A DNA stretch of 6,287 nt, taken from assembly GCA_007132865.1 (NCBI GenBank), contig SLNU01000015.1, positions 1 to 6,287 of the forward strand, given 5' to 3'. Source of the DNA: Bacteroidales bacterium. GTDB taxonomy: Bacteria; Bacteroidota; Bacteroidia; Bacteroidales; UBA7960. A program made the position numbers and the translations under genes. The notes under the pieces were generated by a model. The model saw nothing but the letters and a program-made list of their open reading frames with translations, searched no databases and was not told where the DNA came from. Below are positions 1 through 5,557 of the stretch, one piece after another (position 1 is the stretch's first letter; every line of letters begins with the position of its first letter).

Positions 1-448
1 AGTATTCCATCATGGTCAAAAAGTCGGCCAGAATCTGGGTCGGATGGAACTCATTGGTGAGTCCGTTCCATACCGGCACCCCGGAATAGGCGGCCAGCTC
101 CTCCACAGTGGCCTGTGCAAACCCACGGTATTCAATACCATCATACATACGGCCCAGTACCCTGGCAGTATCCTTCATGGATTCCTTCTTGCCAATCTGG
201 CTCCCGGTGGGTCCGAGATAGGTGACCCGTGCACCCTGGTCAAAGGCAGCCACCTCAAAGGCACAACGCGTGCGGGTACTGTCCTTTTCAAAAATAAGGG
301 CAATGTTTTTCCCTTTCAGGCGGGGCTGCTCCGTGCCTGCATATTTTGCCTTTTTCAGGTCCACTGATAGGTCCAGCAAAAACTTGATTTCCTGCGGAGT
401 AAAATCCAGCAGTTTGACAAAACTTCTGTTTCTTAGATTAAATGCCAT
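1..448 (-). CDS. arcB: Ornithine carbamoyltransferase, catabolic type, N-terminal 149 residues (cut by the left window edge)
   Basis: The enzyme interconverts ornithine plus carbamoyl phosphate with citrulline plus phosphate in the cytoplasm. Only the carbamoyl-phosphate-binding N-terminal domain is in the window. It opens [10 protein letters not shown] and shows FEKDSTRTR (residues 53-61), with the STRTR phosphate loop at 57-61. It then shows [14 protein letters not shown] (77-90), [17 protein letters not shown] (93-109), and the HPTQ motif at 135-138. These match classical ornithine transcarbamylases such as E. coli ArgI. They do not match the N-succinylornithine enzyme that Bacteroides uses to make arginine, which has SLRTR at the phosphate loop (family knowledge, from memory). 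Together with arcC just upstream, this favours a catabolic role in the arginine deiminase pathway. A biosynthetic argF role cannot be excluded, because the C-terminal ornithine domain is missing. The ATG at 448 follows an A-rich run without a Shine-Dalgarno sequence. No promoter is visible in the 18 bp between start codon and repeat array, so expression probably depends on read-through from arcC. Confidence 0.93.
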   Translation of the reverse strand, partial: MAFNLRNRSFVKLLDFTPQEIKFLLDLSVDLKKAKYAGTEQPRLKGKNIALIFEKDSTRTRCAFEVAAFDQGARVTYLGPTGSQIGKKESMKDTARVLGRMYDGIEYRGFAQATVEELAAYSGVPVWNGLTNEFHPTQILADFLTMMEY

Positions 449-466
449 TTTTTTATAGTTTAAGGG

Positions 467-704
467 TTATTGGGTGTTGGTTATTGGGTGTTGGCTATTA
501 GCTATTGGTTTTTGGCTGTTGGTTATTGGGTGTTGGCTATTAGCTATTGGTTGTTGGACATTGGACATTGGCTATTAGCTATTGGTTGTTGGTTTTTGGC
601 TGTTGGCTGTTGGCTTTTGGTTGTTGGCTATTAGCCAATGTCCAATAGCCAATGTCCAACAGCCAATGTCCAATGTCCAACAGCCAATGTCCAACACCCA
701 ATCA
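467..704. repeat. 34-unit heptamer array with an internal orientation switch (long imperfect inverted repeat)
   Basis: The sequence divides without a gap into 34 consecutive 7-bp units. Units 1-24 (467-634) have the form NNNTTGG or NNNTTAG: TTATTGG, GTGTTGG, CTATTGG, CTGTTGG, TTGTTGG, TTTTTGG, CTTTTGG, ACATTGG and CTATTAG. Units 25-34 (635-704) have the form CCAANNN and are mostly reverse complements of the same words: CCAATGT (ACATTGG), CCAACAG (CTGTTGG), CCAATAG (CTATTGG), CCAACAC (GTGTTGG). The turn is a near-perfect palindrome, TTGGCTA at 624-630 and TAGCCAA at 632-638 with one base between them. The ten CCAA units can pair in register with TTGG units back to about 558, giving a stem of tens of base pairs with regular wobbles and mismatches. 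The array fills almost the whole gap between arcC and arcB, and its last unit contains the arcC stop codon. It encodes no credible protein, although a 7-bp period gives 7-residue periodic peptides in any open frame. Confidence 0.95.
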
Positions 705-1646
705 ACGGTAGATGACGGTTCCTTTGCCTTCGATTCCGAGTTGTTCGGCCTGGGTGATGATGGCTTCTTTTCCCCCGTTGTCAACAAATTCCAGGCAGGC
801 CTCTACCTTGGGGGCCATGCTTCCCTTGGCGAATTGTCCGTCGGCAAGGTGTTTTTTCATCTCTTCCACGGCTACCCTTTCCAGTTTCATTTCGCCGGGT
901 TTGTGAAAGTTGATGTAGGCATTTGGCACATCTGTCAGGATGCAGAACTCATCCGCCTGGATCTTGTTTGCCAGCAATGAGGATGCCAGGTCCTTGTCGA
1001 TGACGGCATCTATGCCGACCATCTTTCCCTGTTCATCCACATAGGCCGGGATTCCGCCTCCTCCCACTGTAATGACAATGCTTCCTTCGCGGGCAAGTTT
1101 TTCAACGGCCTGCCAGTTCGGTATTTCAAGGGGTCTTGGTGATGCCACGACCCTTCTCCAGCCACGCTTTCGCGGGTCCTCATGGAATACCCAGTCGGGG
1201 TGCTGGGACTTCAGCTCCTCGACTTCCTCGGGGGAATAAAAGGGGCCCACAGGTTTTGTCGGATTTTTGAAGGCCGGGTCTTGTTTGTCGACCATGACCT
1301 GGGTAACCAGGGTGACAATATTTCTCTTCATCCCATGTTCGGCGAGTACGTTCCGGAGTTGCTGCTCTATCATGAATCCGATGGAGCCCTGGGTCTCCGC
1401 CACACAAAAATCAATGGGCTGGGTGGGAAGACCGTACAACTTCTTGCCTGCCTCATGCTGCAGAAGGACATTCCCGACCTGTGGTCCGTTCCCGTGCCCG
1501 ATCACCAGGTCGTACCCACTTTTCAATAGCGGCACCAAATGCTGACAGGTTTCGTACACATTTTTTTCCTGCTCCTCAATGGTCCCGATCTGGTCCCCCC
1601 TGAGCAGCGCATTCCCGCCAAATGCAATAACTGATAGCTTCTTCAT
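702..1646 (-). CDS. arcC: Carbamate kinase
   Basis: This enzyme makes ATP and carbamate (which breaks down to ammonia and CO2) from carbamoyl phosphate and ADP, the energy-yielding last step of the arginine deiminase pathway. The 314-residue product is normal length for this amino-acid-kinase-fold family and is cytoplasmic. Visible motifs are FGGNAL (9-14), GHGNGPQVG (50-58), FCVAETQGSIGF (80-91), KPVGPFY (131-137), WRRVVASPRP (163-172), VGGGGIP (194-200), GIDAVIDKDLAS (211-222), LTDV (237-240) and KGSMAPKVEA (275-284). These are the nucleotide, carbamate-phosphate and lysine-containing signature regions of carbamate kinases, and nothing essential appears missing. The frame stays open 25 codons upstream to an ATG at 1721. 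I chose the ATG at 1646 because family proteins begin with a short basic residue run followed directly by the VIAFGGNA strand, and the extra residues look like non-coding translation. The start has no clear Shine-Dalgarno sequence. The TGA stop lies inside the heptamer array, and arcB follows 253 bp downstream. Confidence 0.97.
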   Translation of the reverse strand: MKKLSVIAFGGNALLRGDQIGTIEEQEKNVYETCQHLVPLLKSGYDLVIGHGNGPQVGNVLLQHEAGKKLYGLPTQPIDFCVAETQGSIGFMIEQQLRNVLAEHGMKRNIVTLVTQVMVDKQDPAFKNPTKPVGPFYSPEEVEELKSQHPDWVFHEDPRKRGWRRVVASPRPLEIPNWQAVEKLAREGSIVITVGGGGIPAYVDEQGKMVGIDAVIDKDLASSLLANKIQADEFCILTDVPNAYINFHKPGEMKLERVAVEEMKKHLADGQFAKGSMAPKVEACLEFVDNGGKEAIITQAEQLGIEGKGTVIYR

Positions 1647-1740
1647 AATTGGATCTTTTAAATGCGATGATTGAAAACCCCGAAAAAAAAAGCCTTCGGA
1701 ACACCCTTTGCGGCCATTCATGCAACATTCAACCAGGTAT

Positions 1741-1757
1741 GCCGGCCATGGGCCGGC
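1741..1757 (-). other. GC-rich hairpin in the arcC leader
   Basis: GCCGGCC (1741-1747) and GGCCGGC (1751-1757) are perfect 7-bp inverted arms around a three-base ATG loop. There is no T-tract after it on the minus strand, so it does not look like a simple intrinsic terminator. It lies about 95 bp upstream of the arcC start. It could be a leader stem affecting mRNA stability or translation, or a protein-binding palindrome. Confidence 0.4.
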
Positions 1758-1878
1758 AACAAGCTCAGCAACCTAATTCGGTATGCCTGCCAATGCCTGA
1801 AAAAATGCCACAATCCAACGCGCAAGGGATCTCACTAAGGCTAATAAATTTTAAATTAAGGACTTGTGTTTCTTACTG

Positions 1879-1911
1879 CAAAACTAAAAAAAATTGCCAA
1901 TATCCCAAAAA
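1879..1911 (-). promoter_or_regulatory. Bacteroidota-type promoter candidate for arcC-arcB
   Basis: On the minus strand TTTG (1909-1906) is followed after 19 nt by TAGTTTTG (1886-1879), an exact match to the TAnnTTTG -7 element of the Bacteroidota primary sigma factor with normal spacing. It points toward arcC. Transcription would begin near 1872, leaving a leader of about 225 nt. The -33 element sits inside the T-tract of the preceding terminator. Confidence 0.5.
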
Positions 1912-1950
1912 TAAAAAGAACCGGGGCAGTAAACACCTGTCAGCCGGGTT
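1907..1950 (-). terminator. Probable intrinsic terminator of the lipoprotein/radical SAM/membrane protein operon
   Basis: It begins just after the TAA stop of the membrane protein gene. Read on the minus strand, AACCCGG (1950-1944) can pair with CCGGTT (1924-1919) with one bulged C, and an inner CAG/CTG pair narrows the loop. The stem is followed by TCTTTTTATTTTT, a good T-tract. The stem is imperfect, so confidence is moderate. Confidence 0.5.
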
Positions 1951-1951
1951 T

Positions 1952-2413
1952 TTATTCCGGTTTGAATAAACTTCGGTAAAACACAAGGAGGTAAATGATA
2001 AAAGGCGAGTACATATTGAGCAGCAAGGCCCCGATAAAACCGGTCCCGTAAACAAAAAGGATGGAAAAAGCAAGAAAGACCATATTGTAGCGTATGGCCA
2101 GAAAAATGGCCCTTGACCGTTTCAGGTCCATTCCGGTATTTTCGGTCCGTTCCCTGGAGAAAACCAGCAGGAAGAACCCGGCCAGGTAGCAAAGCATGAT
2201 CAGTTCATCTGCGAAGTTGGTTTGGAACGTCACAAAAAATTTGGTCTCAAAAAAAGAGGACAGCACGGCAAAGACCGGCATCCGGAACCTGAAGTCCAAC
2301 AACAAATAAGCCGCCAGCATCCCGGATGCCAGTCCGACCAACCCCCACCCGGCCCATTTGATCCGGTAAGGCAGAAATACAAGTTTGGGCCGGGTTTGAA
2401 GATTGGCATCCAT
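1952..2413 (-). CDS. Small integral membrane protein, probably four transmembrane helices, unknown function
   Basis: The 153-residue product is mostly hydrophobic. Likely membrane segments are at about 20-40 (WAGWGLVGLASGMLAAYLLL), 68-85 (DELIMLCYLAGFFLLVFS), 108-128 and 131-147. The first 19 residues are polar and basic. A charged loop at 87-105 (RERTENTGMDLKRSR) separates the two helix pairs and is probably cytoplasmic by the positive-inside rule. No signal peptide, catalytic motif or binding motif is evident, and I do not recognise the family. It is the last gene of a three-gene operon: its ATG lies only 4 bp after the stop of the radical SAM gene, so translation is probably coupled. A Shine-Dalgarno-like AAGGA sits 8 nt before the start, unlike the other genes here. 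It is followed by a probable terminator. The tight spacing suggests a partnership with the radical SAM enzyme, perhaps as membrane anchor or lipid-side partner, but that is inference only. Confidence 0.85.
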   Translation of the reverse strand: MDANLQTRPKLVFLPYRIKWAGWGLVGLASGMLAAYLLLDFRFRMPVFAVLSSFFETKFFVTFQTNFADELIMLCYLAGFFLLVFSRERTENTGMDLKRSRAIFLAIRYNMVFLAFSILFVYGTGFIGALLLNMYSPFIIYLLVFYRSLFKPE

Positions 2414-2417
2414 GGTT

Positions 2418-3683
2418 TTATTCCTTTTTTGTGCTTCCTGAAAGCACCAGTTTGGTCAGCAGGGAGAAATTCCTCTTTTCGTTTTCAGGAACATCCTTTA
2501 TGAGTTCATTGGCCACCGGTTCCCATTCCGCCGCCAGCTGCCTGGTCTTGGCAGCAAGTTCGGCCGGGGTTTCGGGACAGTCCAGATGCGTGGAACGTAC
2601 CCCGTTCTTTGAGGCCACCCGTATCAGATCTTCCGGGTTGTCCATCATAGGACACGGCCGAAGCAGGTTACGGGAAAATGGTTTTGCCGCCCGGAACCGC
2701 TTGAAGAAGGGCGAGCGCAAGGCCTCCAGTAAGCTCATGTCATGGATGTTTGCATCCGAATAATGACAAAAAGCACAGGGCTCTACATCGCCATTGGCGT
2801 TTATGTGGGCAAACCCGTTACCAGCCCCTACACAGCCGTAGGCCTTGTGCCCGGAATTCATCAGGTCGATCAGCGTGAAATTATGTTTTTTGAAGTATGC
2901 ATTGACCCGTTGCATCACCAGGGCACGTTGTTCTGCAGAGCAGCAAAGGGAAACATCCGCATCGCTTCCAATCGGCATGTAGTTGAACAGCCATCCGAAC
3001 CAGGCCCCCTTTTCCTGCATGAAGTCCAGGAAGGCATCCCCCGATACCTCCTCGTAATTTTTTGAGTGGTAGCAAGCCGAGAAGGCAAATCCGATATCCC
3101 GCTCACGGAGTATGTCCATCGCCCGCATGACCTTGTCATAGGTTCCTTTTCCCCGCCTGAAATCCGTTTGTTCCCGGAATCCCTCTATGCTAATGAACAT
3201 ATTCAGGTTGCCCAGCCGGGCCATTTCATCGGCAAACCACTCATCGATAAGGGTCCCGTTTGTAAACACTCCGAATGACAATTTTCGGTGCCTGGCGCAC
3301 AAGCGGAGGATGTCATCCTTCCGGATCAGCGGCTCCCCTCCCGACATCAAAATATCTATGGTACCCAGGTGGGTGGCTTCCGTCAGCAATGCATCCATCT
3401 TCTCAAGGGAGAGCTCGCTTTTTTTCCGGTAGTCGGCAGCCCAGCAACCCTTGCACGACAAATTGCATGCGCTCGTGGGATCCATGAGTAAGTCACGGGG
3501 AATGGCGCAGCCGTACCTGGCATTGTTTACAATTTCCCTGAATGCCTGGTACCAACCGGCGGCGAACAGAAAGCTGAAGAAGTTCCTGGCGGCAAAAAAA
3601 CGATTGCAGCGCAACACAAAGTCCTTGTGATGCGGGAAAGGGGGAATTTTACGTGTTTCCCCCCTGATAAACAATTTCCTCAT
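2418..3683 (-). CDS. Radical SAM protein with a SPASM-like C-terminal iron-sulfur region
   Basis: The 421-residue product carries the radical SAM cluster motif CNLSCKGC, CX3CX2C, at C73, C77 and C80. It binds a [4Fe-4S] cluster that cleaves S-adenosylmethionine. SGGEP at 114-118 is the SAM-contacting motif, and FTNGTLID (140-147) and FISIEG (163-168) are typical barrel strands. After the barrel, C284, C303, C306 and C344 lie in a pattern GC...HINANGDVEPCAFCHYSD...LRPCP. This resembles SPASM or twitch auxiliary-cluster domains. I recall a family of unassigned radical SAM proteins in Clostridia and Bacteroidota with almost the same C-terminal signature, including a WLFNYMPIG stretch (231-239 here); its substrate is unknown to me. 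The N-terminal 65 residues are basic and aromatic and may contact membrane or substrate. It is the middle gene of an operon, 15 bp after the lipoprotein gene and 4 bp before the membrane protein gene. SPASM enzymes often modify peptides, but no precursor peptide is visible, and other substrates such as lipids or cofactors are possible. Confidence 0.93.
   Translation of the reverse strand: MRKLFIRGETRKIPPFPHHKDFVLRCNRFFAARNFFSFLFAAGWYQAFREIVNNARYGCAIPRDLLMDPTSACNLSCKGCWAADYRKKSELSLEKMDALLTEATHLGTIDILMSGGEPLIRKDDILRLCARHRKLSFGVFTNGTLIDEWFADEMARLGNLNMFISIEGFREQTDFRRGKGTYDKVMRAMDILRERDIGFAFSACYHSKNYEEVSGDAFLDFMQEKGAWFGWLFNYMPIGSDADVSLCCSAEQRALVMQRVNAYFKKHNFTLIDLMNSGHKAYGCVGAGNGFAHINANGDVEPCAFCHYSDANIHDMSLLEALRSPFFKRFRAAKPFSRNLLRPCPMMDNPEDLIRVASKNGVRSTHLDCPETPAELAAKTRQLAAEWEPVANELIKDVPENEKRNFSLLTKLVLSGSTKKE
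2422..2426 (-). promoter_or_regulatory. Shine-Dalgarno-like AAGGA before the membrane protein gene
   Basis: AAGGA ends 8 nt before the ATG at 2413 and overlaps the final codons of the radical SAM gene. It is the only clear Shine-Dalgarno-like site next to a start codon in this window. That fits re-initiation or coupling at the 4-bp gene junction. It could also be a chance product of the A-rich Lys-Lys-Glu codons. Confidence 0.4.
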
Positions 3684-3698
3684 TCGCTCAAATGCCCG

Positions 3699-4331
3699 TT
3701 AGTTGCTGGCACCGTTGTATATGGGGAAGTCCAGGATGGTCCCGTCGTCCAGTTCAAACTCAATGCCCACCATTCCCCAGCGGTGGTTGGCCCAATAGGT
3801 GGTCCGGGCAACACCCATGGAGTTGGTGGGTTCCTCCACCTCGATGACCTTAATCAACATCCATCCCCCCCAGAAATAATCGTCATCCGTGGAACGGCTG
3901 ACCACCTTACGACTTCTGTTGGTACCCTTCATCGGATAGGTATCCCCCACCTTGGCGTTGTAATCCACGATTACTCCCGGGTGGAAACCTTCCACACTTT
4001 CGATACCGTCGGTGGTGACCTTCATCTTCACGCCGGTTACCGTCACGGTATTCCCGCTGATGGTTACCCCTGGAGCGTTTGACAGCATGTTTTTAATGGC
4101 GGCATTGGTAACTGTTGCAGATCCGGAATATTCCGAGACACCATTCTCAAGGGCAACGACCTCTGCAAGGGCATTACTGACCCCAAAGCCGGAGGTGCCA
4201 GCGGTTTCAACAGTTACACCCACCTCGCCAATGGCGGACTGGGAACCCCCTATGGAAGTTTTTCCCTTCTCGCAGCCGGAGAAAGAAAGCAGAAGCACTG
4301 AAAATATCAGCACAAATGGAGCAGTTCTCAT
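3699..4331 (-). CDS. Hypothetical lipoprotein
   Basis: This 210-residue protein begins with a short hydrophobic signal sequence (residues 4-18) ending in a lipobox FSGC, with the lipidated cysteine at C20. Mature residues 21-70 are rich in Gly, Ser, Thr and Val. The rest has alternating hydrophobic and polar residues (for example GVTISGNTVTVTGVKMKVTT, 88-107), suggesting beta-strands. The C-terminal part contains a Trp-rich DDDYFWGGWMLIKVIEVEEP (149-168) and a YWANHRWGMVGIEFELDDGT stretch (179-198). That arrangement resembles small Bacteroidota beta-sandwich lipoproteins. I do not recognise a named domain, and no catalytic motif is evident. No acidic export signal follows C20 (EKGK), so it may face the periplasm rather than the cell surface. 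It is the first gene of the three-gene operon, behind a promoter candidate at 4374-4400, and precedes the radical SAM gene by 15 bp. It could be a partner, sensor or client of that enzyme, but co-transcription is the only evidence. Confidence 0.85.
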   Translation of the reverse strand: MRTAPFVLIFSVLLLSFSGCEKGKTSIGGSQSAIGEVGVTVETAGTSGFGVSNALAEVVALENGVSEYSGSATVTNAAIKNMLSNAPGVTISGNTVTVTGVKMKVTTDGIESVEGFHPGVIVDYNAKVGDTYPMKGTNRSRKVVSRSTDDDYFWGGWMLIKVIEVEEPTNSMGVARTTYWANHRWGMVGIEFELDDGTILDFPIYNGASN

Positions 4332-4373
4332 AGAAATCTGGATTAAATTAAATATGTTTGAGAATCATTGCAC

Positions 4374-4400
4374 CAAATGTAAGTATTTATCCTAAATCAA
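4374..4400 (-). promoter_or_regulatory. Bacteroidota-type promoter candidate for the lipoprotein operon
   Basis: On the minus strand TACATTTG (4381-4374) matches the TAnnTTTG -7 element exactly. TTG (4400-4398) stands 16 nt upstream, slightly shorter than usual. Transcription starting near 4367 would leave a leader of about 36 nt before the lipoprotein ATG at 4331, a typical distance. Confidence 0.5.
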
Positions 4401-4435
4401 TAAAGCATCCGTAGTAATTTAGTTTGAGTTTAAAG

Positions 4436-4462
4436 AAGTTAATATGTGTTTAAGTTAATATG
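4436..4462 (+). repeat. 11-bp direct repeat in the divergent intergenic region
   Basis: AAGTTAATATG occurs exactly at 4436-4446 and again at 4452-4462, with 5 bp between copies and a 16-bp period. It lies between the divergent lipoprotein operon and the wtpA-like gene, about 115 bp before the wtpA start. Direct repeats in such positions can be regulator-binding sites. The surrounding DNA is very A/T-rich, so chance is a real alternative. Confidence 0.55.
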
Positions 4463-4575
4463 CATTGTTTTACCTTCGCAGTTTCAGATATTTGCTGTCT
4501 GGTTTCCACAATTCATAGTGGGTTTGTGAGCAGGTAAAAATAATCCCAAATGACATCCCTAAAATAACACCCCAT

Positions 4576-5550
4576 ATGCAAATAAGATATACAACCGCCC
4601 TTATCTTCTTTTTCTCTTTTCTCCTGGCAGGCTGCGGGTCATTCAGGCAAAAGGACCACACGGAAACCCTGCATATCATCCACGCCGGCAGCCTGACCTA
4701 TCCGGTGAAGCAAATCAGCGAGGCTTTCCTTGAAGAGAATCCGGGGGTCCGAATCCTCACTGAGGCGTGGGGCAGCAAAGCCGGTGCCAGGCGGGTCATG
4801 GAGCTGGAGACCCCCTGCGATGTGTTTCTTTCGGCAGATTACGCGGTGATCGAACAGATGCTGATCCCTGACCATGCCGGCTGGTACCTGCCCTTCGCTT
4901 CCAATGAAATGGCGATTGTTTATTCGACAAATTCGCGGTATTCCGATGAGATAGATGCAGAGAACTGGTTCGAGGTGATGCTGAGGCCTGATGTGGCGAT
5001 CGGACGAAGCGACCCGGACCAGGACCCGTGCGGGGTCCGCGCCGTGTTTACTTCCATGTTGGCAGAAAAGTATTATGGGGTAGGCGGACTGGCAGAAGAG
5101 CTGCTGGAAAAGGACAGACAGAACATCCGGCCCAAGGAAACGGACCTGATCGCCCTGCTGGAAAGCAACCACATCGACTATATCTTCCTGTACCGCAGTG
5201 TGGCACAGCAGCACAAACTTCCATACCTTCGTCTGCCCCCTGAATTAAGCCTTGGAGACCCTGGGCTGTCTGATTGGTATGCAAAGGTGGAGATACAAAC
5301 GCTTGGCGCCACCCCGGGTTCCCGCATCACCGAAACCGGACAGGCCATGGTCTATGGGGTAAGCATTCCTTTTAAAAGCAAGAACCCAACCCTGGCCACG
5401 GCCTTTGTTGAGTTCCTGCTGGATCCGGAAAAAGGGCAAATAATCATGGAGCAAATGGGCCAGCCGGGTATTCCCCCGGTACCGAACCCATGGCATGAGG
5501 CCATGCCTGAAGGGATTCGAAGGCTCGCACTTCCCTATGAAGACCAATAA
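4576..5550 (+). CDS. wtpA: Tungstate/molybdate ABC transporter substrate-binding lipoprotein (WtpA/ModA type)
   Basis: The 324-residue product is a periplasmic binding protein for tungstate or molybdate, delivering the oxyanion to an ABC importer. A signal peptide (residues 5-19) ends in a classical LLAGC lipobox with C20 as the lipid anchor. Family landmarks follow in order: HAGSL (36-40), where the oxyanion site begins; AWGSKAG (64-70); CDVFLSADYAVIEQMLIPDHAGWYLPFASNE in 81-111; ENWFEVMLRPDV (129-140); SDPDQDPCGVR (145-155); and YLRLPPELSLGDP (217-229). By comparison with archaeal ModA/WtpA, D150 and E223 may be the two carboxylates that give octahedral metal coordination; this assignment is by motif, not structure. 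A C-terminal lobe ends FVEFLLDPEKGQIIMEQMGQPGIPP (277-301). Length is normal. The ATG at 4576 is the only start giving the signal peptide; it has no Shine-Dalgarno sequence. No permease or ATPase gene follows: the next gene is on the opposite strand. Tungstate and molybdate cannot be told apart from sequence. Confidence 0.93.
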   Translation: MQIRYTTALIFFFSFLLAGCGSFRQKDHTETLHIIHAGSLTYPVKQISEAFLEENPGVRILTEAWGSKAGARRVMELETPCDVFLSADYAVIEQMLIPDHAGWYLPFASNEMAIVYSTNSRYSDEIDAENWFEVMLRPDVAIGRSDPDQDPCGVRAVFTSMLAEKYYGVGGLAEELLEKDRQNIRPKETDLIALLESNHIDYIFLYRSVAQQHKLPYLRLPPELSLGDPGLSDWYAKVEIQTLGATPGSRITETGQAMVYGVSIPFKSKNPTLATAFVEFLLDPEKGQIIMEQMGQPGIPPVPNPWHEAMPEGIRRLALPYEDQ

Positions 5551-5557
5551 ATTGGTC
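5542..5557. terminator. Perfect palindrome at the convergent gene ends, weak bidirectional terminator candidate
   Basis: GACCAAT (5542-5548) and ATTGGTC (5551-5557) are perfect inverted arms separated by AA, and span the wtpA stop codon. It sits between two convergent genes with stops 15 bp apart, where a bidirectional terminator is expected. Neither side has a T-tract, and the two-base spacer means the innermost pairs would open. It may therefore be only a stem or a coincidence. Confidence 0.3.

Larger units (their letters stand above)
1647..1951. other. Gene-free stretch: arcC leader and promoter, plus end of the upstream operon
   Basis: No frame here shows a believable gene on either strand. 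The right third (about 1841-1951) is very A/T-rich and holds a probable terminator for the operon on its right and a promoter for arcC. The left part (1650-1840) is mixed composition and would form a leader of roughly 220 nt if the promoter call is right. It contains one GC-rich hairpin at 1741-1757. I do not recognise a riboswitch class in it. Confidence 0.6.

Noticed and set aside
467..704. A CRISPR array
   Set aside because: Units are 7 bp with no spacers and change orientation part-way; there are no cas genes. This is a tandem heptamer array.
575..787. A minus-strand open frame of 70 codons with a 7-residue periodic tail (LDIGCWT repeated)
   Set aside because: It is arcC in a wrong frame joined to the heptamer array. 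Any 7-bp repeat without stops gives a 7-residue period, so the periodic peptide is not evidence of a gene.
1647..1721. A 25-codon N-terminal extension of carbamate kinase to the ATG at 1721
   Set aside because: The extra residues do not resemble family N-termini, which start just before the VIAFGGNA strand. The ATG at 1646 gives the normal length of 314 residues.
1736..1797. Two GGTATGCC-containing segments (near 1736 and 1780) as diverged repeat units
   Set aside because: Similarity fades after about eight bases, so there is no support beyond chance.
4353..4360. TATGTTTG on the plus strand, an exact TAnnTTTG match, as promoter for wtpA
   Set aside because: No TTG or TTTG lies at the right distance upstream, and it would imply a leader of over 200 nt. 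In A/T-rich DNA an 8-mer with two free bases is easily met by chance.
4470..4679. A minus-strand open frame of 69 codons with a hydrophobic stretch, overlapping the start of the wtpA-like gene
   Set aside because: Its hydrophobic part is antisense to the signal peptide of wtpA, where complementary codons also tend to be hydrophobic. It has no start-site support and conflicts with a well-supported gene.
4639..5214. A 191-codon minus-strand open frame inside the wtpA-like gene
   Set aside because: It is antisense to a gene with clear family motifs, and its own translation shows no recognisable domain or signal.
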